Shown here piece after piece: positions 47,868 through 59,461 of a stretch of 64,000 nucleotides of DNA. Position 1 is the first letter of the stretch; each line of letters opens with the position of its first letter. Below the pieces are notes generated by a model. It was given only the letters and a program-made list of their open reading frames with translations, did not search any database and was not told the origin of the DNA. Made by a program: the position numbers and the translations under genes. Source of the stretch: Beta vulgaris subsp. vulgaris (Eukaryota > Streptophyta > Magnoliopsida > Caryophyllales > Amaranthaceae); NCBI RefSeq assembly GCF_026745355.1, contig NC_079206.1:43779342-43843341 (forward strand). Reading direction: 5' to 3'.

Positions 47868-49319
47868 ATAAATTTCTTTATTTTTTTTTGTTTCTTCCTT
47901 TTTCTATTTTTCTTAATGTTATTTATTGAACTTTATCTTATTAATATTGGTCCACCCCTACTGCTATTGTTTATTTTGTTGCAGATTCACAGCAACTAGA
48001 CGCTTACTATTCTGCCAGGACTGAGTTTGATTTCTAGTATTTTCGCTGCTGAGTTTTCTTTTCTTCAGATTGTTGAATCTGCTCGTCACTCGCCAGGTTG
48101 TGTCGCTCCATCTCTCTTATTTTATGTTTTCTTCCATTCTCTTGTTGCATTGAGGGCAATGCTATAAATAAGTGTGGGGGAGAGATAAAATTGGTACATA
48201 AAGGTCATATTTGGTGTATTTGTGATTATTGTGGTACGATGGTTGTTGTGATATAGTGATGGGATTTTGTGTTTGGCTGTCGTACCGGTGATTAGATGCT
48301 TGAGTTACAGGTTTAAATTTTATGGCATTATAATTGCCGGATGTCCAATTTATGGGGAGGTGCTGCCGGAATTTGCGTGGAATCTACTTAATTTAAAAAT
48401 CACCTCTTCTTTCGGACTTACTAGTAAGGAGACTTAGTAATAGACTCTAATCTAATTAATAATAAAAAATAAAAAAAAAAGAGAAAAGAAAAAAATGTGT
48501 GTTTTTCTAAAGTTATGCATGTGAAGATTTTTAACTCGAGCAACTTCTTAATTGAACTTAAAAATGCTTATGCTTGCGTGTAATCTAGCACATTTTATCC
48601 ATTGGCTTAGATGCGAGATACGGAGGATAGACTTTTATATCTTAATCTACCTAACTAGTATCTCTTACTTTCCTTGGTGACTTTTTCACTGCCCTTGGTT
48701 AATGGAGAATTACTTGACTTTGCTATTATAAAAAGAGTGAGTAATGGTTCAAAGAAAATTTAGTAGTTGTAAAAAAAACAAAAAAACAAAAAAATTAAAA
48801 ATTAAAAAGTGAGATGATGAACCATTATAAGAAAAGAGGATATAAAGTTCTTGTAATAAAAGAACTCGGAAAAGCAAATTAAAAGCCCTAAAAGCCAAGG
48901 CAAGCAAAGTATCGAGTACTCCTTTGAGATCAATAGGTGGCAATTGCAAGGGACGATCCATGTGCGGGTACTAAGTGCTAATGCACTGGGAAGTAAGAGA
49001 GAATCAACTGGAACAATAATTAAGTCTAAACAAAGTGTCTCGTATTCGAACGTCAATACACATGCGCATGAGCACCTAGATTACATGTAAGACCAAACTA
49101 AATGATCAACAGGTTGCTTGAGAATAAAAGATCAATAGCGTTCATAGCTTTCTAACCTAACAAACGTTTTTAAGATTAACTTTTAATTTCAAGAAAGGAA
49201 TGAAATGTTTTAGTTTATTATTAAGCTCTCCTTTGTCTATGTCTTGTCTAAGAAAGTTGAGGTGATATCATATATTAAGTTTTCTCGAGATGGACGTGTC
49301 ACATGTCATATTATTTATA
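47868..49319 (+). other. 3' non-coding region of the Athila-like element
   Basis: 1.5 kb between the post-pol motif and the polypurine tract. Apart from the internal hairpin/G-run at 48147-48183, no env-like frame or other gene is visible. Antisense frames at 48749-49056 are not supported. Confidence 0.75.
48147..48183 (+). promoter_or_regulatory. Internal G-run with upstream hairpin
   Basis: GCATTG-AGGG-CAATGC (48147-48162) forms a 6-bp stem, then AAGTGTGGGGGAGAG follows after a short spacer. It resembles the 3' polypurine tract 1.17 kb downstream, so it could be a second, internal polypurine tract. Confidence 0.6.
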
Positions 49320-49357
49320 TTTGCTCGAGGACTAGCAAAGTTGAAGTGTGGGGGAGT
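49320..49357 (+). promoter_or_regulatory. 3' polypurine tract with upstream hairpin
   Basis: TTTGCT/AGCAAA stem around CGAGGACT (49320-49339), then GTGTGGGGGAGT directly before the LTR at 49358. Confidence 0.75.
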
Positions 49358-50676
49358 TGATAAGTGCATAATACTATATAATTTAATCCCTTAATACTTG
49401 GTTATTATGTCATATAATGCTATAGTAGATATTAATTCATATGTTTTATATGTATTACTAGTATTTATTATAGTGGTATCTTGTGACTATTTATAAGTAA
49501 CTTTTTAATACTCCACTAATTGATACTACTATGTTTTGGGCAGGATAGTATATGAACATCCTAATGTATTGTTAATGGGAAGCAAAAACCAAGGAAGCCC
49601 ATATCATATCTAACTAATTGACACGCATCATCTAGAAGACTAAAGAGGAAAATATAATTGCCTTGGATAAGCAGCTCATGTCACGCAAGCCAAGGACAAA
49701 AGAAAGAGAAGATATTTCCTTTCATTAGATTGATACGATGAATCCAAGGAAGGAAAATTGCTAATTCATACACCCGAAATCTCGTCAAGAGATCGTCTCC
49801 TTGGGCAACAAGGAGCAAAAGAGCAATTATAAAGAGAGGGAGCAGCAGCGATACAGAGGGGGGGGGGGACGAAACAGAACATCAACAACAACCTTGGACG
49901 GTGGCCGTGGTGGTGGTCGAGGCGGCAATTCAGCGGGTTGCTCCGGGAGATTCTTCATGGTTACTCCTAATTTGGTGATGTTTTCCCTAATTATGAGTAG
50001 CTAATTTCTCAATTCTAGGGCTTAGATGAAACCTTATTAATCTGATTTATAGTTTAATTGTTTGAGAATTATATTTGGTTTTATGATTGCATAACTCTAG
50101 ATACGTTGTTCAATTATTGTTTCTCCATTTACGTTGATAATAATCCTTGTAGGACTATTTATTGGCTTGAATGGTTATCTAATTTACATACTTTGTTCTT
50201 GTAGTCTAAAGTATGATGTTATGCAATGGTTCTTATTGATTTGTGAGTAATTAGTTGAATAATTTATGCTTTGATGGATAGATTATGTCACCTATTTGTT
50301 CATAATATTATTTACGGTAGAGTAATCCGGACTTGTAGTTTAGGTTGCTCAATAAAACTTATAATTCTCGTCCTAATTAACCTATTGGTCATATTAATAA
50401 CGGTGGATTCGACTGTCCTAGAAACCCATTCTTATTGATTGTTGTTCGTATTATTAGTTACTTTCTCAATCTCTCATACTCGTTTATTTAATTCGTATTA
50501 GTCTTAATAGTTTCGAACCACTTAATCTATCTATTCTTTCGAGTTAATTTAGTAGACTTTAGACTAAGATTTATTCAACGTTCCCTGTGGATACGATACC
50601 CTATATTTATCACTTTCTACTAGAATTTGTTCACTTGCAAGAATAGGGTTTTATAACTTGCTTAAAATCACTATCA
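49358..50676 (+). repeat. 3' LTR of the Athila-like element
   Basis: 1319 bp, TGATAAGTGCAT...AATCACTATCA, almost identical to the 5' LTR. Many differences are single bases in runs (e.g. GTGGG/GTGG, GATTTT/GATTT, the G-run at 49858). Confidence 0.95.
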
Positions 50677-50681
50677 CTTGT

Positions 50682-50832
50682 TGCTGCAGTTTTGGGTAGG
50701 AACCGCAACAATAGGTTGCCCTATTGATGCGGTAAAAAATGCAGCAATAGGTAATTAACTATTGTTGCGCAGCCAAAATCGCCGCAATAAGCCACTTAAT
50801 GGCCGCCACAATTAGCATTTATTCTACTGGTG
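50682..50832. repeat. CACTA 3' subterminal repeats and terminus
   Basis: Copies of the GCGGTT/AACCGCAACAATAG motif (50682-50715, 50724-50750, 50763-50797), then the inverted terminus GCATTTATTCTACTGGTG. Confidence 0.85.
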
Positions 50833-50835
50833 TTT

Positions 50836-53010
50836 CAGAACAATTTAAAAGCAAATTACAACTCCAACAATGGGAAGCAAAAGGAGCTTTCAACATTTGA
50901 AAAAAGCATAATGGTATAGGTCAATGGATTGCCAAGGCTCTCATTGATGTTTAAATAGCCATAAATCTTGGAGTGGAACTAGATGATAATGTTTTTTTGG
51001 TTTTTGAGGTAAAAGAAGACTTCTAGAGAGGATGGATAAGGTTGTTTCACCGAAAAAGCAACGACTGTTAGACACTTCCAGTATCGTTACTGATGATAGA
51101 ACTCTGCCTCAAGTTAAGGAATCTTTCAACAAACAGTTTTCTTTGTCACTCTCTCTTAGCTCCCAAGGTGTGTTGGTTTTCCCTTCACAGCCAAACATGG
51201 AGCCATGAACATGGTAGCCTGGAATTATAAGGGCCTTCATGAGCCACATTCCCCTAAAATTTCTTACATTTCCCGACTTATTAATGCATATCATCCGATG
51301 CTTTCTTTCTAAGTTAACCTAAGTTAGATTAAGTTGATTCTTGTAATAGATGTAACTTAAGAATTACTCCTCATGTAGCGTTTGGCTGTAACTCAATAGG
51401 GGCCAAGGGTGGTTTACTAGTGATAGGTTGGATGGACTTTACTATTTCTTATCTTTCCGCGGGTCCTAATTTTGTTGTTTGTAACATAGTTCAACCTTGT
51501 GGTCTTCAATGGAATGTAGTGTTTTTCTATGGTGCTTCCACTCTAATGGAGAGACAAGATGTTTAGGATAAGTTAATCTCTATCACCTCCTCCATTGACT
51601 CTTTTGTCATTTTTGGAGATCTTAACCAACTCGTTTCTTTTGAAAATAAGTTGGGGGGTTGTCCGACGATTAAAGGTTGGCACTATTCCTTTATGCAATG
51701 GAGATTGAACTCGTCCTTATTATATATTCATTTTTTAGGACCTTGTTATACCTGGTCTAACAAATGGGACTTTCCTAACAGAAGTTTGCAAAGATTAAAT
51801 AGAGGTTATATGTTGGAGAGTTGGTTGCTTCCGATCACTGAGTTATTGTTCTCTCAAACACCTCTTCTTCTCTCCTTTCTAAGCATCCTTATTATCAATT
51901 AGAAATTGACATTTAGACATTCCTCAAATTCGTGAAATTGTTCAAAGAGTTTGGATGGAGAATTACTCTGGTAAACCAAGCTATGTACTTTCGATAAAGT
52001 TCTCTAAGGTTCGAACTTTAATTCAAAGCTGGTGCCTAAAACAGAAGAAATAAATCCCATGGTATTAATCAGAGAGAAATAATATCTTCATTAAATGAGA
52101 TAGTTAATGTTTCTACTCTTACCCAAGCTGCTTAGTATATTATAACTTCAAATATCTTAATGGACAAAGCTGATTTATTTTATACCTATTAGAGGCAAGA
52201 TTAAGGATATTTGGTTTGAAAAAGGATATTCTAATGCTAAAATTTGTTTCTCTCGTGTTAAACTTTGTCAAAGGAAAAAAAAATCCTTATGTGCAAAATC
52301 AAAACGATATGTGGGTTGATAAATAAGAAGATCTAATGTGCTTGATAGTGCATTTTCTCTCTTATCTATAGAATACTCATATGCCTTGTGTTGAGCTTCA
52401 TTATATCAATAATGCTTTAAATGAGATGGATTTACCATAATTGAATGAATATGATTTTGAAGCCGAAAGAAGGAACTTCACCGGGTCTAGATGGTATTAC
52501 AATAGAATTTTTCACAGTTAAATGGGACGTTACTGGTTCTTCAAATCCAAGGGTCACTGCTCAATCTCCTCATCAACTTTTTCCAATTGGTTTATGTAAG
52601 ATAATCTATAAATGTGTGGCCAAGTCTATTGCTCACAGTCTTCGTTCTATTCTTCCTAAGCTTGTCACAGACTTTTAGTTTGCTTTCGTTCTAGGAAGAC
52701 AAATGATTGAAAATGACCTTCTAAATTAGGAACTTGTCGATAAGGTTTGTTTTACGAAAAAGGGGCCTACAAACCATTCAACTCTTAAGTTGGATCTCCG
52801 TAAGGCTTATGATAAACTTGATTGAAATTTCCTCTTTTGTATCCTACAAGCACATGGCTTCCCCTTATACTGGATCGAATTAATAGAGCGATGTGTTATG
52901 TCAGTATCATACAAAGCTCTCCTTCATGGAGACACATATGCTTCATTTAAACGAAAACGAGGCCTTCGTCAGGGAGACCCCTCATATTTAAAATTCTCTA
53001 TATTTGTATA
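50836..53010 (+). pseudogene. L1-type LINE ORF2 relic
   Basis: Continuation of the LINE interrupted at 33752. Endonuclease start MVAWNYKGLHEPHSPKISYI (about 51207-51265), GDLNQLVSFENKLGG (51620-51655) and LGPCYTWSNK; reverse transcriptase pieces KPKEGTSPGLDGITIEFF (about 52455), GLCKIIYKCVAKSIAHSLRS, FVLGRQMIENDL, LKLDLRKAYDKLD and GLRQGDPS (to about 52990). Many stops and shifts; dead. The YADD centre and 3' end are missing: the copy ends before the TA tract at 53037. In life it would nick target DNA and reverse-transcribe its own RNA. Confidence 0.85.
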
Positions 53011-53036
53011 ATAAATCTAATTTGCAATGAACAATG

Positions 53037-53083
<47 letters not shown>

Positions 53084-53105
53084 ATATATATATATATATA
53101 TATAA
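53037..53105. repeat. (TA)n microsatellite
   Basis: About 69 bp of nearly pure TA with one AATA interruption, between the LINE relic and a CACTA end. Confidence 0.95.
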
Positions 53106-53292
53106 CAGTTCGGGAATCATTTATGACAAAAAATTCAAAAAAATAATAATTATTTTTAGGGTCACAAGGGCTGCGGTCAGAAACCGCAACCTTTCCATTT
53201 TGCCCAAGGGCTACTACGCCAAGGGTTGCGGACAAAAAAACGCAGCTCTTAGGCTATTTTGACTGCAACCCTTGACGTTTTTTCCACTAGTG
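53106..53292. mobile_element. Relic of a second CACTA element (right end)
   Basis: Ends GACGTTTTTTCCACTAGTG, an inverted CACTA-type terminus, preceded by GGGCTGCGGTC...AACCGCAACC and GGGTTGCGGAC...ACGCAGC subterminal motifs. Different sequence from the CACTA at 33753. The left part is absent; the relic stops at the TA tract. Confidence 0.6.
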
Positions 53293-53308
53293 GTTATTGT
53301 TGCATAAC

Positions 53309-56300
53309 CCCATGACTAATAGGAAAATGGAGATAAGTAGTGATGTTGATTTAAGAAAGGTGCGGTCTTTCGAGAAGGGCACATGTACCATAGAGATGTA
53401 GGTTGAGGAAACAAAAAATCTAGGGAATGCGTTTAGGTCATATGTTGAACTAATGGAGCAAGTTAAGAATGAAAAGGCTGAGTATATTAAGAGAGTGCAA
53501 GAGGCACTAAGGAAAGAGATGGAAGAGGAAAAAGGAAAACAAGTAGAGGAAAAGGGGAGACTGAGGAAAGAGGAGGAAGAGGAGAAGGAAGCTGAAGAGA
53601 CTAGGAAATTATTCGTTTTAGTGGAGGTACATATGCTCTCAGTGGATGATATGAACATTTGTGAATACATGAGGGTTTACTTAACTCAGGATGCGTATGA
53701 CTTTTTCGCTGGAGATTCCCAGCCTAATCCTCCTACCCAACAATCAATATCTCGATCTTCACAACCTCCAAAACAACAAACACTACCTAAGAATCCAACC
53801 CCTACCACAACGCCACCTGTGGGACCCCTACCCCTACTCTAACACCCCCTGCTTCACATGTGAGGTACCCCTACAAGAACCCTAACACCCCCTCCTTCAC
53901 CCCTACAAGAACCCCAACACCCCATGCGTCATATGTAAGGGACCCAACTCCACCCTCAACAACACATGCTTCACCTGTCACTGTTATGGACTTAACTCTT
54001 AACTCAACGCCCCTTGCATCACCTTTAAGGAATCAAACTCCATCCCCTAAGTAACCAACCCAACCCCAACACAATCTTAATCTAAAACCAAGCCTACTAG
54101 ACTCCTAAGAACAAAATCGATAGGTTTAAAGTATCTAAAACCATAACAAAGAAATTAGAGACATGCGTGCCTAAAGGGAAGTGCAATGGGAGTAGGGTGA
54201 AAGACACAAGTAGGAGTAGGGGTAAAAACCCTGTATTTTCAGATGAGGATGACATTGGTGAGCATATTGGTGAGCATGAGGAAGAGTTAGATGAAAATTT
54301 TGAGTGGATGAAGCTGTAACTGAATTAGATGAAGAAGGCAGGTTCAATTATGGGCAGAAGATTATGCTATTTTTGAGAATGAGATTATTGAACATGGATA
54401 TAAGGATTTCTTATATGGAAGCTTTTATCTAGATAAGATTTACCATAATGGAAAAATGTGGGATAAAGCTCTACACGGATCCATCAAATTAGAGCAACGG
54501 TTGATTTTCATAACCAAATATGCTTTCATGGAAGCTCTCAGAAGGATGGCACAAAGAAGTTTACCACCTCCTATGTAATGGAGAATTGTGATTGGAGAAT
54601 ACATGCCTCTAGGTTAGAAGAGAATTACGTGTTCTCCTCTAACTGGTTATGCAAGCATCTCTCTGAGCACATTGCTGCAAACCCTAAAGTACCAGTTGAA
54701 ACCCTACAGAAGCTTGCTTGGGAGAGGATAAGGATCAAGGTGAAGAAAAGATTGTCCTGTAAGGTGAAGGGCTTGGCTGAAAGGCACATTCACGAAGGGT
54801 CTGATAAGGCCTATAGTCTGTTGCCAAGATACGCTGAAAATATCAAGGAGGCTAACCATGTATCATATGCCTTGGTTAACTGGAGAGGGAACAATGGGAA
54901 TATGGTCCCCAAATTCAAGGCATGCTTTTTTGCCTTTGCTATACAAGTAAAGGGGTTTGTTTGGGGATGTAGAGCTATCATATACATTGATGGTGCTCAC
55001 CTAAGTGGATATTCTTCTTTCAACACTAGGTATTGATGGCGATAATGAGATTTTCCTGATTTCATATGCTATTGTTGACACTAAGAGTATTACTCGCTGG
55101 ACATACTTCTTCAGAAACCTAAAAATTTGCTTTGGTAGAGAGGGTTGCAACAGAGATAACTGGACATTCATCAGCGATAGAATGAGGTTAAGCTCATGAA
55201 ATTACAACATTCATAATTTCACTTGCATATTATATTAGAGGTGATCAAGGTGAACCCAGCCTAGCCCGAAAATGGGCGTGTTTTACGCACAATGTTTCGG
55301 CCAGCGGTCGGGTTCGGTCTGGCCCAACCAGATTTTTTGGGCAAAATTCTGGGCCACAGTTAACCTAGATTTGCAAAAATTAGACTGAATTCCGACCCGA
55401 CCCGAAATAACGAGCTTTGGTGCGGAATTTTTGGCCCGGACTCAGCCCGACCCGCGGCTTTGGCCCGAAACAGGCTACTTTTTTTGGCCAAATCCCGACC
55501 CATGATCACCTATATTTTATATTATTACATTACTAATTTCCTTTTCTTTTAATGTTGTTAGGGTGTTGAATCAGCACTGTATGATGTGTTCCCAGAGTAA
55601 CAAGAAGAATATACTATCAGCACGTGTACACGAACTGCAAAAATGCAGGGTACCGTGGGACAACCTTCCACAAATTATTTTAGACAGTTGCTAATGCATA
55701 TAATCAGTATGTGTTCACTAAGGCCATGAAAGAGATTGAAGCATATAATCCTGATGCTGGGACATATCTACATAATGCACATAGCAATTCCAGACATGTC
55801 TTTGATCCACTAGTTTATTTTGATCATAACACAACAAACTTTGTGGAGAGCTTCAATGCATGCACTAAACCATATATGGACCTCCTTGTTATCACATTGC
55901 TTGAAGGTATTCATTAATTGAATTTTGTGTAATCTTATTCATCTAATGAGATGCTAATGTTTCTTATTTATGCAGCTACAAAGAACTGGTCCACGAAGAG
56001 AATTGGAGCTCGGTCTGACAGAGCAACTGACTTGGATGCAAACCAACTCACCAAATATGCAAAGAAGGTCCTGAAAACGAAAAGTGATGATTCAAGGTTT
56101 TGCTATGCTATAACATGTGGGGTTGGTGAACTTGAGGAAAGATATAGGCATCCCAATTTCCATATTAAGTTGGAAGATGGGAAATGTAGGTGTAAAAATG
56201 GAAAGGGTGTGGTATCCCTTGTAAATAGGCCCTTAGGTTATCTTGGATGAGAGACTATAGGCTGTTAATTCTGGGTCACCTTACTTCAAGGGAAAAGCAT

Positions 56301-56759
56301 ATAAGTTGACATGTCGGGAGCACATTCACCCTATGTTTGACCATACTCATTGGCCTGAACATGATTTGCCAACCATTTCTCTCCAGATTTTAAGGGAGGT
56401 GTTGGGAGACCACAAAAGCAAAGAAATAGAAGTCCTAATAAAGCTAAGAAGGGGAAAAAGCACAACCTGTTAAGTGCAGCAAATGCAAATAAATAGGCCA
56501 TAATACAAGGACTTGTGGAGGTGGAACCACTACACAAACCAGGAAAGGGAATAGGTCTACTTTAGGAGCACAAACCAAGAAGGAGAAGAGGTCTACTTCA
56601 GGAGCACATACCAGAAAGGAGAAATGGTCAAGTTCGGCTACAACATACTCTCATAAGAAAGGGGAGAAAAGAAAAGAAAATACATAGATGTTGCCAGTGC
56701 CTCAACCATCCAACCTAAATCCAAAAAGACTGAGAAGAACTCCAAGAAAGCATGAACAA
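53309..56759 (+). pseudogene. MuDR/MULE-type transposase gene, broken
   Basis: Order: N-terminal part with one early stop (53399); a Glu/Lys-rich coiled coil (53453-53610); Pro/Thr-rich repeats (53720-54050); acidic linker; CDWRIHASRLEENYVF (54584); KAYSLLPRYAENI; transposase core IYIDGAHLSGYS (first Asp) with DGDNEIFLISYAIVDTKS and NWTFISDRMR (second Asp); intron about 55187-55561; GVESALYDVFPE and CKNAGYRGTTFHKLF; DHNTTNFVESFNACTKPYMD; intron 55907-55975; KRIGARSDRA and FCYAITCGVGELEERYRHPN (56090-56170). It ends with a zinc knuckle, CSKCK-x-IGHNTRTC (56480-56515). This is the MuDR family layout. Broken by several stops and frame changes. Terminal inverted repeats were not found. Confidence 0.85.
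55236..55512. mobile_element. hAT-type MITE in the MULE intron
   Basis: 277 bp, ends TAGAGGTGATCAAGG and (inverted) TAGGTGATCATGGG, flanked by TATTATAT / TATTTTAT (7 of 8). The interior is rich in GCCCGACCCG/CGGGTCGGGC words in both orientations, comparable in style to the hAT MITE at 42. Confidence 0.8.
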
Positions 56760-57784
56760 TTTTAGATGCATATAATTTTGTGTATTGTCAATATTTAGGG
56801 CATATCATTTTGTAAAGCTACGTTAGGAAGTGCTCCTAACGGTATTTTTTGCTACACCTGTTTTAGGATGTTTTGGTTAAACTAAAACATTAGATAAGTT
56901 TGTTGCACCAATTACATTACTGCACTTAAATATTACAAATATTAGGACTACAAACATAAGCACTCCTAATTTTATTGTTGCATTTACTACTTCTTGTTGC
57001 ATTTACTAGTTCTTGTTGCTACTTCAAATTCTTGTTCAACTGCTTCAACTATTTCTTCATTTTGGTGTTCTCTGAACTGTCCCCCTCATATTTGCATTTG
57101 CGCTATGTTTAAGAGTCATTTTGATTTCTGAGATTTTGCTCAAAACTCCCTTTGCACCATCTAAAATTGTTGCATGTATCACACTTGTGTAATACAATCT
57201 TTGTGGATTTGTTACAATTTTAGAGTTTCGTATTGCAAATTTTCTTCTATATATGAAATAGGAATTAAGTACTCTTATTTATGAAGACCCATAAGGTCCG
57301 AAGAAGATTATGGAGTAACGCATGGCAAAATTCTATGAATTGCAATAGCAAAAGGATGGGTCAGGTATTAGCCCCATATTCTTATAAAGCAAGCGGTTAC
57401 TGGCACAGACTAATGACTAGTTTTTTAAAACTGAAAAATAGTAGTTACAAGTAATATAAAAATAAAGGTATTTGGTGCATTACTAATTTACCTTGGGGTA
57501 TATGGTGAAATATATTATGCACTAACACAATCTAATGTTTGTCAGTCAAAAGGGTAAATTGATGTATTTGTTAGAAACTTAGGGGTATACGATGAATTTT
57601 GAAAAGTATAGGGGTATCTGGTATATAAAAAATTTGTCAGGAGTATGTACTGAAAAAATTGAAAAAATGCAAACTTGATCAGAAGATCTTTTATAGAAGA
57701 AAATGTGTCTTCTAGATAGTTCTTCTTAATTAATTAAATACTAAGTTTTTTTAGGTAAGATGAATGGGGCTCACTTGAGGGGGT
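56760..57784. other. Gap between MULE and third retrotransposon
   Basis: AT-rich, no gene recognised. A GTTAGGA-AGTGC-TCCTAAC hairpin lies at 56822-56843. 57450-57660 repeats a GGGGTAT-A/C-TGGT phrase about four times. Confidence 0.5.
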
Positions 57785-59422
57785 GACAAGAGATTTTTAG
57801 TGTGTCGTTAAGGCACCAAAAATCGCTTTCCAAACAATATTTGTAACACCTAACAAGCAATTACTAAGAACGTAGTAAAGACAACTCAAGGGTCGATCTA
57901 CAAGGAAATTGGGATTAATAAAATTCTAACAAGTCTAAATTACCTACTTGAAAGATTTTTGGGAGTTTCGAAATTTTTTGTAACAACTAAACACTAACTA
58001 TTATCAAAGACCTAGAATGTAACATGAGATGAAAATATCAATAAGGAAGACACTAGAATTAAGGTTACTAGTATGAATCAAAGTGGAACCACGATTATTA
58101 ATGCAATCGTGATTCAAAGGCGACAATTATGCAAGGTTTAGCTTTTCTCTAAAATACTCGAGTCCTAAATGGTCATTAAGAATGATCTCTTAATCAATTA
58201 ACTAATTCCTCTCTCGAATGGTCTTTAGTCAATTGATTAAGAGAGCCGATACCCAATATCTTGGACTAGAAATTAAGTTGATTCATGAGGATGATAAAAG
58301 AGTTCAAAATTCGATTAAGAACATTTGATATCAAAATACCAAAGCATAAATGTGATCAATATCTATCCTAAGGCCTCAAAACACCAAGATTAATGCATAA
58401 CCATCTTTAGATTATCACAATCACATTAACAATACATGTAAACCTTAATCCATACTTTCACCCTAACTCTAGATAAGAGACTACTCACTAATCATCGTGT
58501 CTAAAAAAATGGAGCGTATAACTAATCTAGCGCTAAACATGATTAAGGAATGATTAAACTAATTAGCATTAAGCAATTGGAAAACCATAATATAAGAGAT
58601 CTAATAATATGGAAGAACAAAGAATAACAATGAAAAAGAAGATAAAAAAACTGAAACTGTGCAATTTAATTGATAAAAGATACCTACAATCTGTAGAAAT
58701 CAACAAAGTTCGATATATCAATCTCAAATACAAGACAAACTAATGTGCTTTTCTCTCTAATATGAATCCCCCTAATAGCACTCTTTAGTTTATAGGTAAA
58801 AGCATAAGTCGAATAATAATGATCTCTTTTGTTTAATAAGTAGGCAGCTTTACAAAATTTTCTTGACGGACTTAAATGGTGCGGGCACACCAAAATAACA
58901 GGTGCAGGCACATCATTTCTTCTGATCTTAGAGTAGCATCAGGCGTCGAGAGGTGCGAGCACACCGTTGTGAGAGGTGCGGCCACACCGCAATGTCTGGT
59001 TCGGGTGCACCAAAGTCTATGATCTTGAACTTCAAAAATTCCAGGATGGTACGGGCGCACCATAGTGGCAAGTGCAGGTGCACCAATATGATGCGGGCGT
59101 ACAAAAGTCTCTGCTCAAAACTTATTTTTTCTATCTTCGCGCATGCAAGCTTCTCAAACTCTCGCCCCATATCTCCTAACTCTCAACCTTAGAAAAGGTC
59201 ACACCTGCAATCAAAGTACGGGAAAACACGTTGAAAGCAAATGTACTAGAAATCCAGTCAATATTGACCAAAAATCTAGCAAAATGTCACTTTGATCAAC
59301 AATATAATGATCAAGTGAATGAAATAGAGAAGGAAATAAAGAAGAAAGAGGAAGAAAGAGGAGAAAAAGGATCAAACAAAGCTAAAAGGAGCCCATAAAG
59401 TGCGTTAGAAACACACTTATCA
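57785..59422 (-). repeat. 3' LTR of the third element
   Basis: Starts TGATAAGTGTGTTTCT in element sense right after the polypurine tract. The far end is placed at TGACAAGAG (57785) by its position relative to TGTCG...GGCACC, which corresponds to TGTCGCGCACC near the end of the LTR at 4534. The far boundary is uncertain because the other LTR is outside the window. Confidence 0.65.
58878..59103. repeat. Cluster A of GGTGCGnnCGCACC near-palindromes
   Basis: Eight copies starting at 58878, 58901, 58952, 58975, 58998, 59048, 59071 and 59090. Spacings are 23, 51, 23, 23, 50, 23 and 19. Differences are largely CG to CA or TG. Lies within the LTR. Confidence 0.75.
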
Positions 59423-59461
59423 AACTCCCCAAGCTTAGCATTTTACTTGTCCTGAAGTAAA
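59423..59461 (-). promoter_or_regulatory. 3' polypurine tract with upstream hairpin
   Basis: In element sense TTTACTTCAGGACAAGTAAA (59442-59461; 7-bp stem, AGGA loop) then ATGCTAAGCTTGGGGAGTT abutting the LTR. Confidence 0.75.

Larger units (their letters stand above)
40653..50676 (+). mobile_element. Full-length Athila-like Ty3/gypsy retrotransposon
   Basis: 10.0 kb with perfect 5-bp duplications CTTGT (40648-40652, 50677-50681), two LTRs of about 1320 bp, tRNA-Asp primer site, gag, pol in the order protease-RT-RNase H-integrase, a 1.5-kb 3' non-coding part and polypurine tract GTGTGGGGGAGT. The Athila assignment rests on the protease motif (LLDLGSSVN), the integrase C-terminal part ([13 protein letters not shown]) and the absence of a chromodomain. 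No env-like frame follows pol. LTRs differ by roughly a dozen substitutions plus about ten 1-2 nt indels, so the insertion looks young, yet the coding region is broken in about ten places. Confidence 0.93.
33753..50832 (+). mobile_element. CACTA (En/Spm) transposon with nested insertions
   Basis: Bounded by TTT duplications (33750-33752, 50833-50835). Termini CACTAGCAGATTAATTGC and, inverted, CACCAGTAGAATAAATGC match at 14 of 18; the right terminus has lost the canonical CACTA by one T-to-C change. Subterminal copies of a palindromic CTATTGCTGCGGTT...AACCGCAACAATAG motif lie at both ends. A TNP2-like transposase relic is inside. Removing the solo LTR and the Athila-like element leaves about 4.5 kb. 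Confidence 0.9.

Noticed and set aside
47868..49319. env-like gene after pol
   Set aside because: No long plus-strand frame, signal peptide or transmembrane pattern is visible.
53287..53670. 127-codon Ser-rich minus-strand frame
   Set aside because: Shadow of the Glu/Lys-rich coiled coil of the MULE transposase on the plus strand.
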